Below the pieces are notes generated by a model that was not told the DNA's origin, ran no database searches, and worked only from the letters and a program-made list of their open reading frames with translations. From the NCBI RefSeq assembly GCF_017306545.1, contig NZ_JAFKID010000022.1, positions 25,399 through 89,398 of the forward strand: 64,000 nt of DNA, read 5' to 3'. Source of the DNA: Mesorhizobium sp. (GTDB taxonomy: Bacteria > Pseudomonadota > Alphaproteobacteria > Rhizobiales > Rhizobiaceae). Shown piece after piece: positions 8,307 through 15,741 of this stretch. A program made the translations under genes and the position numbers. Position 1 is the first letter of the stretch; every line of letters begins with the position of its first letter.

Positions 8307-8719
8307 GCCACCACCGCGAAGCTGACCGCGCCCGCCGACTCCAGCGCCATCTCGAACGTGATTTCGCCGTCATGGGCGCCGGAATATTCCAGCGAAGTGA
8401 TCTGGAACGGGCCGGAGACGGTGCCGAAGTCCGGAACCGCCATCTGCCAGGCAGCGATTTCCCCGGCGAAGAACTTCGACCGGATCAGCGCGTCTGACTG
8501 GGCGTCCTTGAAGATGCCTGAACCGCTGACGGCGGCGCGCTGCACACCGCTGCCGGCGAGCAGTTCGCGCCAGCGCCCGGCCGAATCCGCATCGGTGATG
8601 TCCACCGTCTCGCTGTTGAAAGCAATGCGCTTCGACCGCAGGCCGGCGACGGTGACGAAACCGCCGGTGCCATCGGAATCGAGTTTGAGAAGAAGGTCCT
8701 TGCCCTTCTGCGCGCCCAT
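8303..8719 (-). CDS. GTA major tail protein, TP901-1 family (gp9 type)
   Basis: A 138-residue tail tube protein (MGAQKGKDLLLKLDSDGTGG...), with the family signature AFNSETVDITDADSAGRWRELLAGSGVQRAAVSGSGIFKDA. It polymerises as hexameric rings forming the tail tube. A perfect AGGAGG ribosome binding site lies about 5-7 nt before the ATG, the best in the cluster, in keeping with a highly made structural protein. It follows the tail terminator gene by 46 bp and overlaps gp10 by 4 bp. Confidence 0.94.
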   Translation of the reverse strand: MGAQKGKDLLLKLDSDGTGGFVTVAGLRSKRIAFNSETVDITDADSAGRWRELLAGSGVQRAAVSGSGIFKDAQSDALIRSKFFAGEIAAWQMAVPDFGTVSGPFQITSLEYSGAHDGEITFEMALESAGAVSFAVVA

Positions 8720-8765
8720 GCAGGCCTCCTGGTTGTGCTGTCGATTGTGGGGTTGATCCGGCGCC

Positions 8766-9173
8766 TCAGGCGCCGTCCTCGATCATGGCGCGGAAGCGCA
8801 ACAGGCCGTGATGGATCAAAAGATCCTCGTCGTAACGCGCTTCCGAATAATCCAGCCGCAGGGCGACCAGCCGGTGGGCCTCCAGAGTGAGCGGCTCTTC
8901 CAGCCGCGCCCGGATGGCTTCCATGATGGCCAGCGCTTCCTTCTTGCCCTGGCTCTTCGACCAGACATGCAGGATAAAAAGCTGTTCGGCGCCGCTTTCG
9001 GTTGCCGTGCTCCAGTCGTAGATGCCGGTCATGCCGAACGTCACATAGGGAAAGCGGGTGTTTGCGGGCGCCTGATCGAATACCTTGGCGCCACCGAGCA
9101 GCGCCATCAGCGCGCTTTCGGCGCCCAACGCGGCAAAGATCGCCTTTTGAAGATCAGCCGCGGCCGCGATCAT
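8766..9173 (-). CDS. GTA tail terminator, DUF3168 family (gp8 type)
   Basis: A 135-residue DUF3168 protein: AADLQKAIFAALGAESALMALLGG, FPYVTFGMTGIYDWSTATESGAEQLFILHVWSKSQGKKEA, then LVALRLDYSEARYDEDLLIHHGLLRFRAMIEDGA. In RcGTA the homologue caps the tail tube at the head-proximal end. The ATG at 9173 lies within the last 20 bp of the small ORF upstream. The length and all conserved blocks are intact. Confidence 0.92.
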   Translation of the reverse strand: MIAAAADLQKAIFAALGAESALMALLGGAKVFDQAPANTRFPYVTFGMTGIYDWSTATESGAEQLFILHVWSKSQGKKEALAIMEAIRARLEEPLTLEAHRLVALRLDYSEARYDEDLLIHHGLLRFRAMIEDGA

Positions 9174-9342
9174 CGCCGTCCTCCTTCGTGCGCCGATCCA
9201 AAACCGGGCGAGCCTGCCGCCTCTCCAGCGGCGGCTGTCTTATAGAAAGAGTGCCGCGCTCGGCCCGCTCGGCCAGGTCGAGCGCCCTCCAGCGCAAGGC
9301 GCGCACAAGGCCGTCGAGCGTCATCGCCATCGTCACCTTCAT
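9154..9342 (-). CDS. Unassigned 62-aa protein between GTA gp7 and gp8
   Basis: The frame starts at an ATG overlapping the gp7 stop (ATGA, 9342-9339) and reads MKVTMAMTLDGLVRALRWRA, continuing through LDLAERAERG to a strongly charged Arg/Asp/Glu-rich tail (about residues 35-62). It overlaps gp8 by 20 bp. The 4-bp start/stop overlap on one side and the gene overlap on the other argue for a real, translationally coupled gene, since otherwise gp7 and gp8 would be separated by 165 bp in a cluster with almost no spacers. No domain is recognised. A short amphipathic helix followed by a disordered tail is plausible. RcGTA has no numbered gene here. Confidence 0.62.
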   Translation of the reverse strand: MKVTMAMTLDGLVRALRWRALDLAERAERGTLSIRQPPLERRQARPVLDRRTKEDGDDRGRG

Positions 9343-9677
9343 AGGGTCGCCTCCCGCGTCCGGCACAGAAGGTAGCGGCCGCTCTCGTCGGGATCGTGCA
9401 CGGTGACGATCCGGAAGCAGCGGTCGCCGCCGGCGAAGCGCATGTCGGCTTCGACATCGCCGCGATGGCGCAGGGTGATGCGGTGCGTCACCGCCTCCAG
9501 CGTCTGCCCGGCGCCGAAGCGGCTGTCGGCCGATACCGGCTCGATGCGGGCAAACACCGTGGCGACGTCGCTCCAGCTTTCGGCGAAGCCGCCGAGACCG
9601 TCCGACACGGCCGTCACCGTCTGGAGCACCAGCCGGGTGCGCAGCGCGCCGGGATCGACAAAGGTTTTCCCCATCAC
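9339..9677 (-). CDS. GTA head-tail joining protein, SPP1-type head-tail adaptor (gp7 type)
   Basis: A 112-residue head closure/stopper protein of the Phage_H_T_join family: DPGALRTRLVLQTVTAVSDGLGGFAESWSDVATVFARIEPVS and HRITLRHRGDVEADMRFAGGDRCFRIVTVHDPDESGRYLLCRTREA. It starts at GTG 9677 or at the adjacent ATG 9674. Both overlap the gp6 stop (GTGATG). It seals the head after DNA packaging and connects head to tail. Its stop overlaps the ATG of the 62-aa gene. Confidence 0.92.
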   Translation of the reverse strand: MMGKTFVDPGALRTRLVLQTVTAVSDGLGGFAESWSDVATVFARIEPVSADSRFGAGQTLEAVTHRITLRHRGDVEADMRFAGGDRCFRIVTVHDPDESGRYLLCRTREATL

Positions 9678-10243
9678 AGCCGCCCCGCGCGATAGCCGGC
9701 GACGATGCGGTCGAAGCCGGCGGGATAGGAGACCGGCTGGTCGGCCGGGCCGTAACCGGCGCGGAACTCGTACCAGTGCGCCACCAGAAGCAGGATCGCC
9801 CGCTTCAGCGGGTCGGGAACGTCGGTTCCCGCCTCGCCGAAACCGGCTGTGAAATCGATCTCGAGGCCGTTCATGGCGCGCAAAGGCGCGACGGGCGCGG
9901 TGAAATGAATACGCGCCGGCCGCGACACGGTATCGATCTGATAGGTGGCGGGATCGACCACCGACCCCTCGCCTTCGCTGCCGAAGGCGGTAACAGCCTG
10001 AATCTCGATCAGCGGATAAATCCTGACGAGCGTACAGCCGGTTTGCGGCCAGTCGTCAAGGACGAGCCGCCAGCTTTGTGCAAGCAGCGCTATGCCGGTG
10101 CTGCGCTCGACCTCCTGGCGGGCGGCGCGGATCAGGCCGGCCAGCAGGTCGTCGTCATCGCCGTGGTCGATGCGCAGATGGGCCTTTGCCTCGGCCAGCG
10201 TCACCGGTTCGGCGCCCGGGTCTACGGTGCGGATAAGCGTCAT
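9674..10243 (-). CDS. GTA head-tail connector/adaptor, phiE125 gp8 family (gp6 type)
   Basis: A 189-residue connector: EPVTLAEAKAHLRIDHGDDDDLLAGLIRAARQEVERSTGIALLAQ at the N-terminus (the six-helix connector core) and LKRAILLLVAHWYEFR near the C-terminus. By homology it docks on the portal dodecamer. It is the first gene after the transcription terminator that follows the capsid gene. The ATG lies about 100 bp downstream of the capsid stop, the widest spacer in the cluster, and that spacer contains the terminator. Confidence 0.92.
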   Translation of the reverse strand: MTLIRTVDPGAEPVTLAEAKAHLRIDHGDDDDLLAGLIRAARQEVERSTGIALLAQSWRLVLDDWPQTGCTLVRIYPLIEIQAVTAFGSEGEGSVVDPATYQIDTVSRPARIHFTAPVAPLRAMNGLEIDFTAGFGEAGTDVPDPLKRAILLLVAHWYEFRAGYGPADQPVSYPAGFDRIVAGYRAGRL

Positions 10244-10260
10244 GCGTCAGCCTTCATGGA

Positions 10261-10304
10261 GAAAAAGAAAAGCGGCTCCGGCGGGGAGAAAACACCGGAG
10301 CCGC
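10261..10304 (-). terminator. Intrinsic terminator between GTA capsid and gp6 genes
   Basis: Read on the minus strand, a perfect 10-bp GC-rich stem (GCGGCTCCGG paired with CCGGAGCCGC, 10304-10295 with 10281-10272) and a 13-nt loop are followed at once by TTTTCTTTTTC. This is a textbook Rho-independent terminator lying 40 bp after the capsid stop codon. It should leave capsid and upstream messages more abundant than the tail messages. Confidence 0.88.
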
Positions 10305-10344
10305 CGTCAACTCCCGCCCACTCAGAAAGGGACGGGAGAAGTAC

Positions 10345-11607
10345 TCAGGCGGTGCCGAACTTCAGGAGCTTGATGGCGTCGAAGTCCTGCACGCCGCCGC
10401 CGACGCGCTTGGTCGTGTAGAACAGCACGTAGGGCTTGGCGGAGTACGGATCGCGCAGTACCCGGACGCCAGCACGGTCGACGACGAGATAGCCGCGGCT
10501 GAAATCGCCGAAGGCGATCGGCGTGGCGTTGGCGCCGATGTCGGGCATGTCCTCGGCCTCGACCAGTGGGAAGCCCATCAGCATGGCGCGCTGGCCGGGG
10601 CCGGCGGGCGGCTGCCACAGATAGTTGCCGTCGGCGTCCTTCAGCTTGCGGATCGCCGCCTGCGTCTTGCGGTTCATGACCCAGTTGGCGTTCTGCCGAT
10701 AGCCGGCCTTCAGCGTGTAGACGGTGTCGATCAGCACGTCCGACTCGTCGGCGGCCGGCCAGCCGCCGGAAACGCCGGTCAGCGTGTAGCCGATCTTCCC
10801 CCACGCCCAGGCGCTTTCGGCGACCTGCGTGTAGCTGAGGAACCCCTTCGGCTTGGCGGTGCCGTCGCCGGTGACGAAGGCGGTGCCTTCCTGCTCGGCG
10901 AAGGCCGCCTCCACTTCCGCCGAGATCCACTGGTCGAGATCGACGACGGAGTCTTCCAGCAGCGAGGCGGTCGCGGCCGGCATGGCGTAGAGTTCCATGG
11001 TCTGGAACTGCAACTCGGCCAGCGTGGTGGCGCTGGTCTGCGGGCGCTCGGCCGTTTCCGCCACCCAACCGACCGCCGGACCGGTGGCCGAGAACGGCTT
11101 CTTCAGCACCGCCGCGGAAACCTGCCGCACCGAAGCAATGGAGCGGATCGGCGAGAGCGCCGACAGGCGTTTGCCGATCTCGGTTTCCGTCTCGGGCGGG
11201 ACGAGATAGCCGCCGTCCTGCCCGGAGCCGCCGAGATTGGTCGACATGGCCTTGGTGTCCAGGGAGCGCAGCCCACGGTCGTCGCCGGAGCGCATATAGG
11301 CGTCGAAGGCGGCCTTGTGTTCGCTCGGCCCCGCGCGATCTTCGCGACCGAGAACCGGGCGGATGCGCTTCAGCGCCAGCATGTCGAGCGCCCGCTTCTG
11401 CTCATCCAGCGCACGCGAGATGCGCTCCACCTTCTCGCCGGTCAGCGCATCGGCGCCGAAGCGGCCTTCGATCTGCGCCAGTTTCTCGTCGTTGCTGTCC
11501 TTGAAGGCCTCGAAGGTGGTCATGAACTCGCCGAAGGCGTCCTTCAGGTCGAGATAGTCGTCGGCGGCCGCCTTGGTTTCAGGCGCCGCTGCGAGCGTTG
11601 CATTCAT
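10345..11607 (-). CDS. GTA major capsid protein, HK97 fold (gp5 type)
   Basis: 420 residues starting at ATG 11607 (MNATLAAAPETKAAADDYLDL) with AGGGA about 9 nt upstream. An N-terminal coiled-coil scaffold/delta domain (about residues 20-95) precedes the HK97-type coat core (STNLGGSGQDGGYLVPPETETEIGKRLSALSPIRSIASVRQVS), conserved to the C-terminus (AIKLLKFGTA). The delta domain should be removed by the adjacent prohead protease. It forms the icosahedral head. The start overlaps the protease stop region by 4 bp (ATGA). The longer frame to 11874 is a read-back into the protease gene. Confidence 0.95.
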   Translation of the reverse strand: MNATLAAAPETKAAADDYLDLKDAFGEFMTTFEAFKDSNDEKLAQIEGRFGADALTGEKVERISRALDEQKRALDMLALKRIRPVLGREDRAGPSEHKAAFDAYMRSGDDRGLRSLDTKAMSTNLGGSGQDGGYLVPPETETEIGKRLSALSPIRSIASVRQVSAAVLKKPFSATGPAVGWVAETAERPQTSATTLAELQFQTMELYAMPAATASLLEDSVVDLDQWISAEVEAAFAEQEGTAFVTGDGTAKPKGFLSYTQVAESAWAWGKIGYTLTGVSGGWPAADESDVLIDTVYTLKAGYRQNANWVMNRKTQAAIRKLKDADGNYLWQPPAGPGQRAMLMGFPLVEAEDMPDIGANATPIAFGDFSRGYLVVDRAGVRVLRDPYSAKPYVLFYTTKRVGGGVQDFDAIKLLKFGTA

Positions 11608-12287
11608 AGAGAATATCCCTGCGGTTTGAGTGAGCGTGTCGCCCGGCGAAGACGTTCCGCCAGGCCGTGCATGGTTTCGGGCGCGGCATCCCGCCCGCGC
11701 GCCAGACTGGCGAAGCCCTTCGCGATGACGGTACGGGCCTCGCCTCTTGAAAGCCCCGCATCCCGCGTGAGCCACAACTCGAATTCCCTGACGGTCGGCA
11801 GCGGCCTGCGCCCCTTGACCGTCTCGATGCGGGCGCCGGGCAGCATCGGGAAGGTGACGACCGAGATTTCCCAAAGGTCGGCTTCCAGGATGCGACGCAC
11901 GCCGGTCGCCGCATCGCGCCGAGCCTTGACTGTGCGAAAGCCGATGGAAAGACCGTCCAGCGCGCCGGCGCGCATCAGGCTCAGCGCCTCGCGAGCGCGG
12001 GTCGAGCCCGCCGTGAGACGGCCACGTACGAACAGGCCGCGCCGGTCCTCGCGCACCTCCGTCCAGGTGCCGATCGGCTCGTTCGGATCGTGCTGGTAGA
12101 GCATGCGGATACCGGCGGCACCGCGTCGGCGGAGCGAACCGGCGAAGGCGCCGCGTTCCACCGCGTCCTTGCCGAGATCGACCTCGCCGAACAGGCTGGC
12201 ATAGCCGGAGAACGTGCCGTCCGTCTCCACCTTGTCGAGCACCAGATCGACGAACTTGCGTTCGGTCCGCCGCACCTCACCGTTCAT
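11604..12287 (-). CDS. GTA HK97-family prohead protease (gp4 type)
   Basis: About 227 residues with the U35/HK97 protease core: TFSGYASLFGEVDLGKDAVERGAFAGSLRR, MLYQHDPNEPIGTWTEVRED (catalytic His), LSLMRAGALDGLSIGFRTVKA (catalytic Ser) and ILEADLWEISVVTFPMLPGARI. It processes the capsid N-terminus during head maturation. The ATG at 12287 (MNGEVRRTERKF) was chosen because GGGAG lies 7 nt upstream. An ATG at 12293 has the same motif too close. The start lies inside the end of the preceding small membrane protein gene. Confidence 0.93.
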   Translation of the reverse strand: MNGEVRRTERKFVDLVLDKVETDGTFSGYASLFGEVDLGKDAVERGAFAGSLRRRGAAGIRMLYQHDPNEPIGTWTEVREDRRGLFVRGRLTAGSTRAREALSLMRAGALDGLSIGFRTVKARRDAATGVRRILEADLWEISVVTFPMLPGARIETVKGRRPLPTVREFELWLTRDAGLSRGEARTVIAKGFASLARGRDAAPETMHGLAERLRRATRSLKPQGYSL

Positions 12288-12630
12288 CGGCATTCTCCCG
12301 ATTTTTCTTGCCAAAGAGGCTTCCGATCCCGTTCTGCTGGAAGGCACGCACGACGAAGCCGAGCGCCCACCAGGCGCACAGGCTCGCCACTGCGGATCCC
12401 ATCAGCATGAGCTCCGTCGGGCCAATCGCTGTCTCGATCTCGAGTTCGGAGGCCACCTTGAGGCCGGCCGTGCCACCGAACACCAGCCCGCACACGACGC
12501 CGACGGCGAAGCGGGCAGCCGCCTCGCGCCGGCCGTGCGGCAGCATATAGGCGAGCGAGATGGCGGAACCGGCGACGGCGCCGCCGGCCTTGGCCAGCCA
12601 CAGCCAGGCTGTCTGGGAAAAATCGTTCAT
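12277..12630 (-). CDS. Small membrane protein of the GTA cluster, DUF6107-like
   Basis: 117 residues from ATG 12630 (MNDFSQTAWLWLAKAGGAVAG) with three hydrophobic segments (about residues 7-28, 39-58 and 74-96) and a charged C-terminus (KKNRENADER). It sits between portal and protease, the position of RcGTA g3.5, and overlaps the protease start by 11 bp. Rhizobial GTA-like clusters carry comparable ORFs annotated DUF6107, and that name is given from memory. Function unknown; a membrane role in assembly or release can be imagined but is not shown. Confidence 0.72.
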   Translation of the reverse strand: MNDFSQTAWLWLAKAGGAVAGSAISLAYMLPHGRREAAARFAVGVVCGLVFGGTAGLKVASELEIETAIGPTELMLMGSAVASLCAWWALGFVVRAFQQNGIGSLFGKKNRENADER

Positions 12631-12647
12631 GATCTTGGGTCCGTAAT

Positions 12648-13829
12648 TCAGCCGAGGCCGCGCGGCTGGTAGCCGACCGCCTCGCGCTTCTCGTCTTCCG
12701 TGAGGAAGGAGGCCGCATCGACGCGCTTCCACAGGGCGTCGCGCTCGCTGGAGAGGCCTTCGATGCGGTCGGCGTCGTACCAGAGGCGCAAGCCCTCGCC
12801 GAACGGCCCGGCCAGCCAGGCCGACAGTTCCTTGGCGGTGCGCGCCACCAGCGGCAGCACGGTCAGGCGGTAGAAGGCGCGGTTGGCCTCCTGATAGTTG
12901 GCGTAGGTGTTGTCGCCGGGAATGCCGAGCAGCATCGGCGGCACACCGAAGGAGAGCGCGATGTCGCGGCTGGCCGAATGTTTCGCCTCGATGAAGTCCA
13001 TGTCCTTCGGCGACAGCGCCATCGCCTTCCAGTCCAGCCCGCCCTCCAGCAGCAGCGGCCGCCCTGCGCGGCGAGCGCCCGAATAGCCCTCCTCCAGTTC
13101 CGCCTTCAGGCGCTCGAACTGATCGTCGGTCAGGTTGCCGCCGTCCCGCGGCGCATAGACCAGCGCGCCGGAGGGCCGCGCAGAATTGTCGAGCAGCGCC
13201 TTGTTCCAGGTGCCGGCGGCGTTGTGCGTGTCTAGCGCCATCAGGGCCGCTTCCAGCGGCGGAAAACCGTAGTGGTCGTCGAGTGGGTGGAAGAGCCTGA
13301 GATGCAGAGCGCCGCCGCCCTCGCCGGCGCCGAGCGGCACTTTACGGCGAGCCGATCCCTCGCGATGATCGAGCGCCACCGGCCAGCCGGTCGCGTCCGT
13401 TTCCACCGTCACCCGGTCGGGGCGAAGCAGATGCAATTCGCGCGCATCACCACCCGCCTCGATCAATTCGACATAGGCGTTGCCGGCGAGCAGCAGATGA
13501 CCATACAGCGCCTCGAAGAAGGTGGCGCCGGCCTGCCGCTGGTTCGGCTGGCCGAGCAGCTTCAGCAGCGAGTGCTCTTCGATCTCGGCTGCGCCCTCGT
13601 AGAGCAGCCACGGGATCGCCGAGGCGGTTTCGGCGATCAGCCGCACCGAGCGGTGGACGATCGGGTTCCTCATGAACCCTTCGCGCGCCAGCGCTGCATA
13701 GTCGCGGCGTGTCCAGCGCGCCTCGGCTTGCGCCTGGAAGGCGATGAATCCGCCAGAAGCTCCGCTTTTCGTTTCCACGCGCGCGGCAGCACCATTCCCC
13801 TTGCGGGGCCAAGGCCATATCCAAGCCAT
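12648..13829 (-). CDS. GTA portal protein, HK97 family (gp3 type)
   Basis: 393 residues with the HK97 portal pattern: AYVELIEAGGDARELHLLRPDRVTVETDATGWPVALDHREG, LRLFHPLDDHYGFPPLEAALMALDTHNAAGTWNKALLDNSARPSGAL, and ISHDM-like FGVPPMLLGIPGDNTYANYQEANRAFYRLTVLPL. It forms the dodecameric DNA channel at the head vertex and docks the terminase. The start MAWIWPWPRKGN is followed by a basic, probably flexible N-terminus. The gene lies 11 bp after the terminase large subunit stop. Confidence 0.95.
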   Translation of the reverse strand: MAWIWPWPRKGNGAAARVETKSGASGGFIAFQAQAEARWTRRDYAALAREGFMRNPIVHRSVRLIAETASAIPWLLYEGAAEIEEHSLLKLLGQPNQRQAGATFFEALYGHLLLAGNAYVELIEAGGDARELHLLRPDRVTVETDATGWPVALDHREGSARRKVPLGAGEGGGALHLRLFHPLDDHYGFPPLEAALMALDTHNAAGTWNKALLDNSARPSGALVYAPRDGGNLTDDQFERLKAELEEGYSGARRAGRPLLLEGGLDWKAMALSPKDMDFIEAKHSASRDIALSFGVPPMLLGIPGDNTYANYQEANRAFYRLTVLPLVARTAKELSAWLAGPFGEGLRLWYDADRIEGLSSERDALWKRVDAASFLTEDEKREAVGYQPRGLG

Positions 13830-13840
13830 ATCCCATCCTG

Positions 13841-15187
13841 TCAGCGAAGTTCACGGATTCGCGGCTCGGCCGCGTGGTTCGGCATCAGTTCCGTCACCGC
13901 CCAGACCAGCGCGTCCACGCGGTCGGGCGAGCGGCCGTTCGACAGCCCGTCCGGGCCGAATTCGCACATCTCGTCCTCCAGTTCGGCGAAGCGGCCGGCA
14001 TGGAGGACGCGGCCCTGCTGGTAGAGCGCGGCGATCGGCTCGGCCCTGAGCCACTTGCCCCGCCGCGCCCTGACCGCCTTGACCGGCACCGCCGGATCGA
14101 CGGTGCGGACCACCGCCGAAGCCATCTCGCCGCCCTGGTTCACCTCGACCAGCAGGCAATCGGCCTGCAAGGAATGGAACAGCGCCACGGCCTGCGAGGC
14201 CCAGCGCTGCGGCGCCGCACCACGCAACGTCGCATCGGCCAGCACCACCGCCCTGCCCTCGCCGTCCAGCCCGGCGGCGACGATGCCGCAGGCGTCGGAC
14301 GTCTTGCGCGAACTGGCCGGCGGATCGACCGCCACGACGATGCGTTTCAGTTCGCCAGGCGTCGAGACGATCGCCGTTTCGAGCAGGCCGCGCGACCACA
14401 GCGCATCGGCGCGGTCCTCGATCAGTTCGCCGCCCAGTTCCTGCCGGCCGAGCACGCTGCCGGCATAGCGCCGCTCCACGGCGGCCAGGAAACCAGCGGC
14501 GAGATGGGCGCCGTTGTCCTGCGTCGTCATATGCGTTGTGACGGTGCTCGGGTCCGCCAGCAGCCGCTTCAGCAGCGGCGTCGGGCGCGGCGTCGTCGTC
14601 AGCAATTGCAACGGGCGCTCGCCGAGCCGCAGACCGAATTGCAACATGTCGAAGCAGTCTTCGGCATAGCGCCATTTGGCCACCTCGTCGCACCAGGCCG
14701 CCTCGAACTGATGGCCGCGCAGGCTTTCGGGATCCTCGGACGAGAACATCATCGCCACCTGCCCGTCTTTCCAGACCAGCCTGCGGCGGCTCGCCTCGAA
14801 GCGCGGCCGCTCCCGCCGCGAAATCGTGGCGATGCCCGAAATGCCTTCGATCATCACGTCGCGCACATCGGCCAGCGTCTCGCCGACCAGCGCCAGGCGG
14901 AAATGCTTATGGCGGGCGAAAGGCGGCACGGAACGCGCCAGCCCATTGACCCATTCAGCGCCGGTGCGCGTCTTGCCGGCGCCGCGCCCGCCGAGCAGAA
15001 GCCATGTCTCGGGCGGCCCGCCGAGCAGCGGATATTGCGCCAGGCGCGCGCTACGGAACCACTCGTTGCGGATCAGCCAAGCCTTCCGCCCGCCCACATT
15101 CTCCTGCAACCAGGGATGCTGCGAGTTCACGGGCAAGCGCGATAATTCTGTCGTTGATAGCCTGGAGCACGGCGGCCACGTCTTCAT
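13841..15187 (-). CDS. GTA terminase large subunit (gp2 type)
   Basis: About 448 residues. The ATPase has Walker A GGRGAGKTRTGAEWV and a Walker B/adenine region (HQFEAAWCDEVAKW), and a C-terminal nuclease domain has VAVDPPASSRKTSDACGIVAAG, LLVEVNQGGEMASAVVR and DRVDALVWAVTEL. It packages host DNA into heads by a headful-like process in GTAs. The start is uncertain: ATG 15187 overlaps the small subunit gene by 137 bp and GTG 15130 by 80 bp, and neither has a strong ribosome binding site. The fold needs about 35-40 residues before Walker A, so both would work. Confidence 0.92.
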   Translation of the reverse strand: MKTWPPCSRLSTTELSRLPVNSQHPWLQENVGGRKAWLIRNEWFRSARLAQYPLLGGPPETWLLLGGRGAGKTRTGAEWVNGLARSVPPFARHKHFRLALVGETLADVRDVMIEGISGIATISRRERPRFEASRRRLVWKDGQVAMMFSSEDPESLRGHQFEAAWCDEVAKWRYAEDCFDMLQFGLRLGERPLQLLTTTPRPTPLLKRLLADPSTVTTHMTTQDNGAHLAAGFLAAVERRYAGSVLGRQELGGELIEDRADALWSRGLLETAIVSTPGELKRIVVAVDPPASSRKTSDACGIVAAGLDGEGRAVVLADATLRGAAPQRWASQAVALFHSLQADCLLVEVNQGGEMASAVVRTVDPAVPVKAVRARRGKWLRAEPIAALYQQGRVLHAGRFAELEDEMCEFGPDGLSNGRSPDRVDALVWAVTELMPNHAAEPRIRELR

Positions 15188-15551
15188 CCGATCCGATCTG
15201 GTTCTCTTTGGCGGCCTCGTCGGGCCGCATGATTTCGCCGATCTTGTCGAGACCGCGGACCATGGCGATGATGCCGTCGATCTCGGCCTTGCTGATCCCC
15301 TTGCCTGTCTCGCCGGCGCCGCTTCCCAACGCCTCCAGCCGGCCGAGAAGCTGGCCGGCAACCTGCCGCACGCGCGCGGCCACGTCCTGTCCGGAGCCGA
15401 GGCGCACCGTCCATCCTTCGCGTTCGGCTTGCGCCAGCAGGCCGTTGACCGAGCGGCCGCACGCTTCGGCGATCCGCGCAAGCGAGATATCCGTGCCTTC
15501 GACAAGCGCGCGCAGGGCACGGTTGCGGATATCCGCAGACGAGGCGGCCAT
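15051..15551 (-). CDS. GTA terminase small subunit-like protein (gp1 type)
   Basis: 166 residues. An N-terminal helix-turn-helix (ADIRNRALRALVEGTDISLARIAEACGRSVNGLLAQAEREGW) resembles small-terminase DNA-binding domains. A helical oligomerisation part with IDGIIAMVRGLDKIGEIMRPDEAAKENQ follows, then a C-terminal helix (INDRIIALARELAASLV) that in RcGTA gp1 contacts the large subunit. It is the first gene of the cluster, lying 135 bp downstream of the proposed -10 element. The overlap with the large subunit gene is unusually long. Confidence 0.88.
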   Translation of the reverse strand: MAASSADIRNRALRALVEGTDISLARIAEACGRSVNGLLAQAEREGWTVRLGSGQDVAARVRQVAGQLLGRLEALGSGAGETGKGISKAEIDGIIAMVRGLDKIGEIMRPDEAAKENQIGSDEDVAAVLQAINDRIIALARELAASLVAGECGRAEGLADPQRVVP

Positions 15552-15685
15552 CGGTTCTCCCTGATCTGGACGATGAATGAAGGGCGACAGTCGGCGCTGG
15601 CCTGAATGCCGCCAAACGGCGATCGTTCTCAGACCGCTTTCGCTGCCTGACCGCCGCTGCCCACACTTTTGTGACGATAGCGAAA

Positions 15686-15714
15686 CCCTATCAGATGACC
15701 GTTACGGTGTCAAG
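15686..15714 (-). promoter_or_regulatory. Probable promoter of the GTA cluster
   Basis: On the minus strand TTGACA (15714-15709), a perfect -35 hexamer, is followed after 17 bp by TAGGGT (15691-15686), a weak -10. The spacer contains CCGTAACGG, the arm of an inverted repeat, so a repressor bound there would block RNA polymerase. Transcription would enter GTA gene 1 about 135 bp later. This is a sequence-based prediction. Confidence 0.6.
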
Positions 15715-15741
15715 AATAAATTCCTATTTTTTACCGTAACC
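15702..15741. promoter_or_regulatory. Inverted repeat, possible TetR-type operator
   Basis: GTTACGGT (15702-15709) and ACCGTAAC (15734-15741) are perfect 8-bp inverted copies, 24 bp apart, in an AT-rich stretch. GTTACGGT-type boxes are common operators of TetR-family repressors. The first arm lies inside the GTA promoter spacer. The second lies on the side of the PBP gene. Confidence 0.55.

Larger units (their letters stand above)
1047..15551 (-). mobile_element. Gene transfer agent (GTA) structural gene cluster, RcGTA-like, complete g1 to g15
   Basis: Eighteen tightly packed minus-strand genes follow the exact order of the Rhodobacter capsulatus GTA: terminase small, terminase large, portal, small membrane protein, prohead protease, capsid, connectors, tail terminator, major tail protein, tail chaperones, tape measure, three baseplate/hub proteins including an NlpC/P60 peptidase, the TIM-barrel protein, and a holin-like ORF. 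Many junctions overlap by 4 bp. There is no integrase, excisionase, repressor, replication gene or attachment site at either end, and the borders are housekeeping genes. All ORFs are open and full length. That points to a domesticated particle-producing cluster and not to an active or decaying prophage. Regulators and release genes are not in the window. Confidence 0.92.

Noticed and set aside
1047-15551. Active prophage
   Set aside because: No integration, lysogeny or replication genes, and GTA-specific gene order including the TIM-barrel protein.
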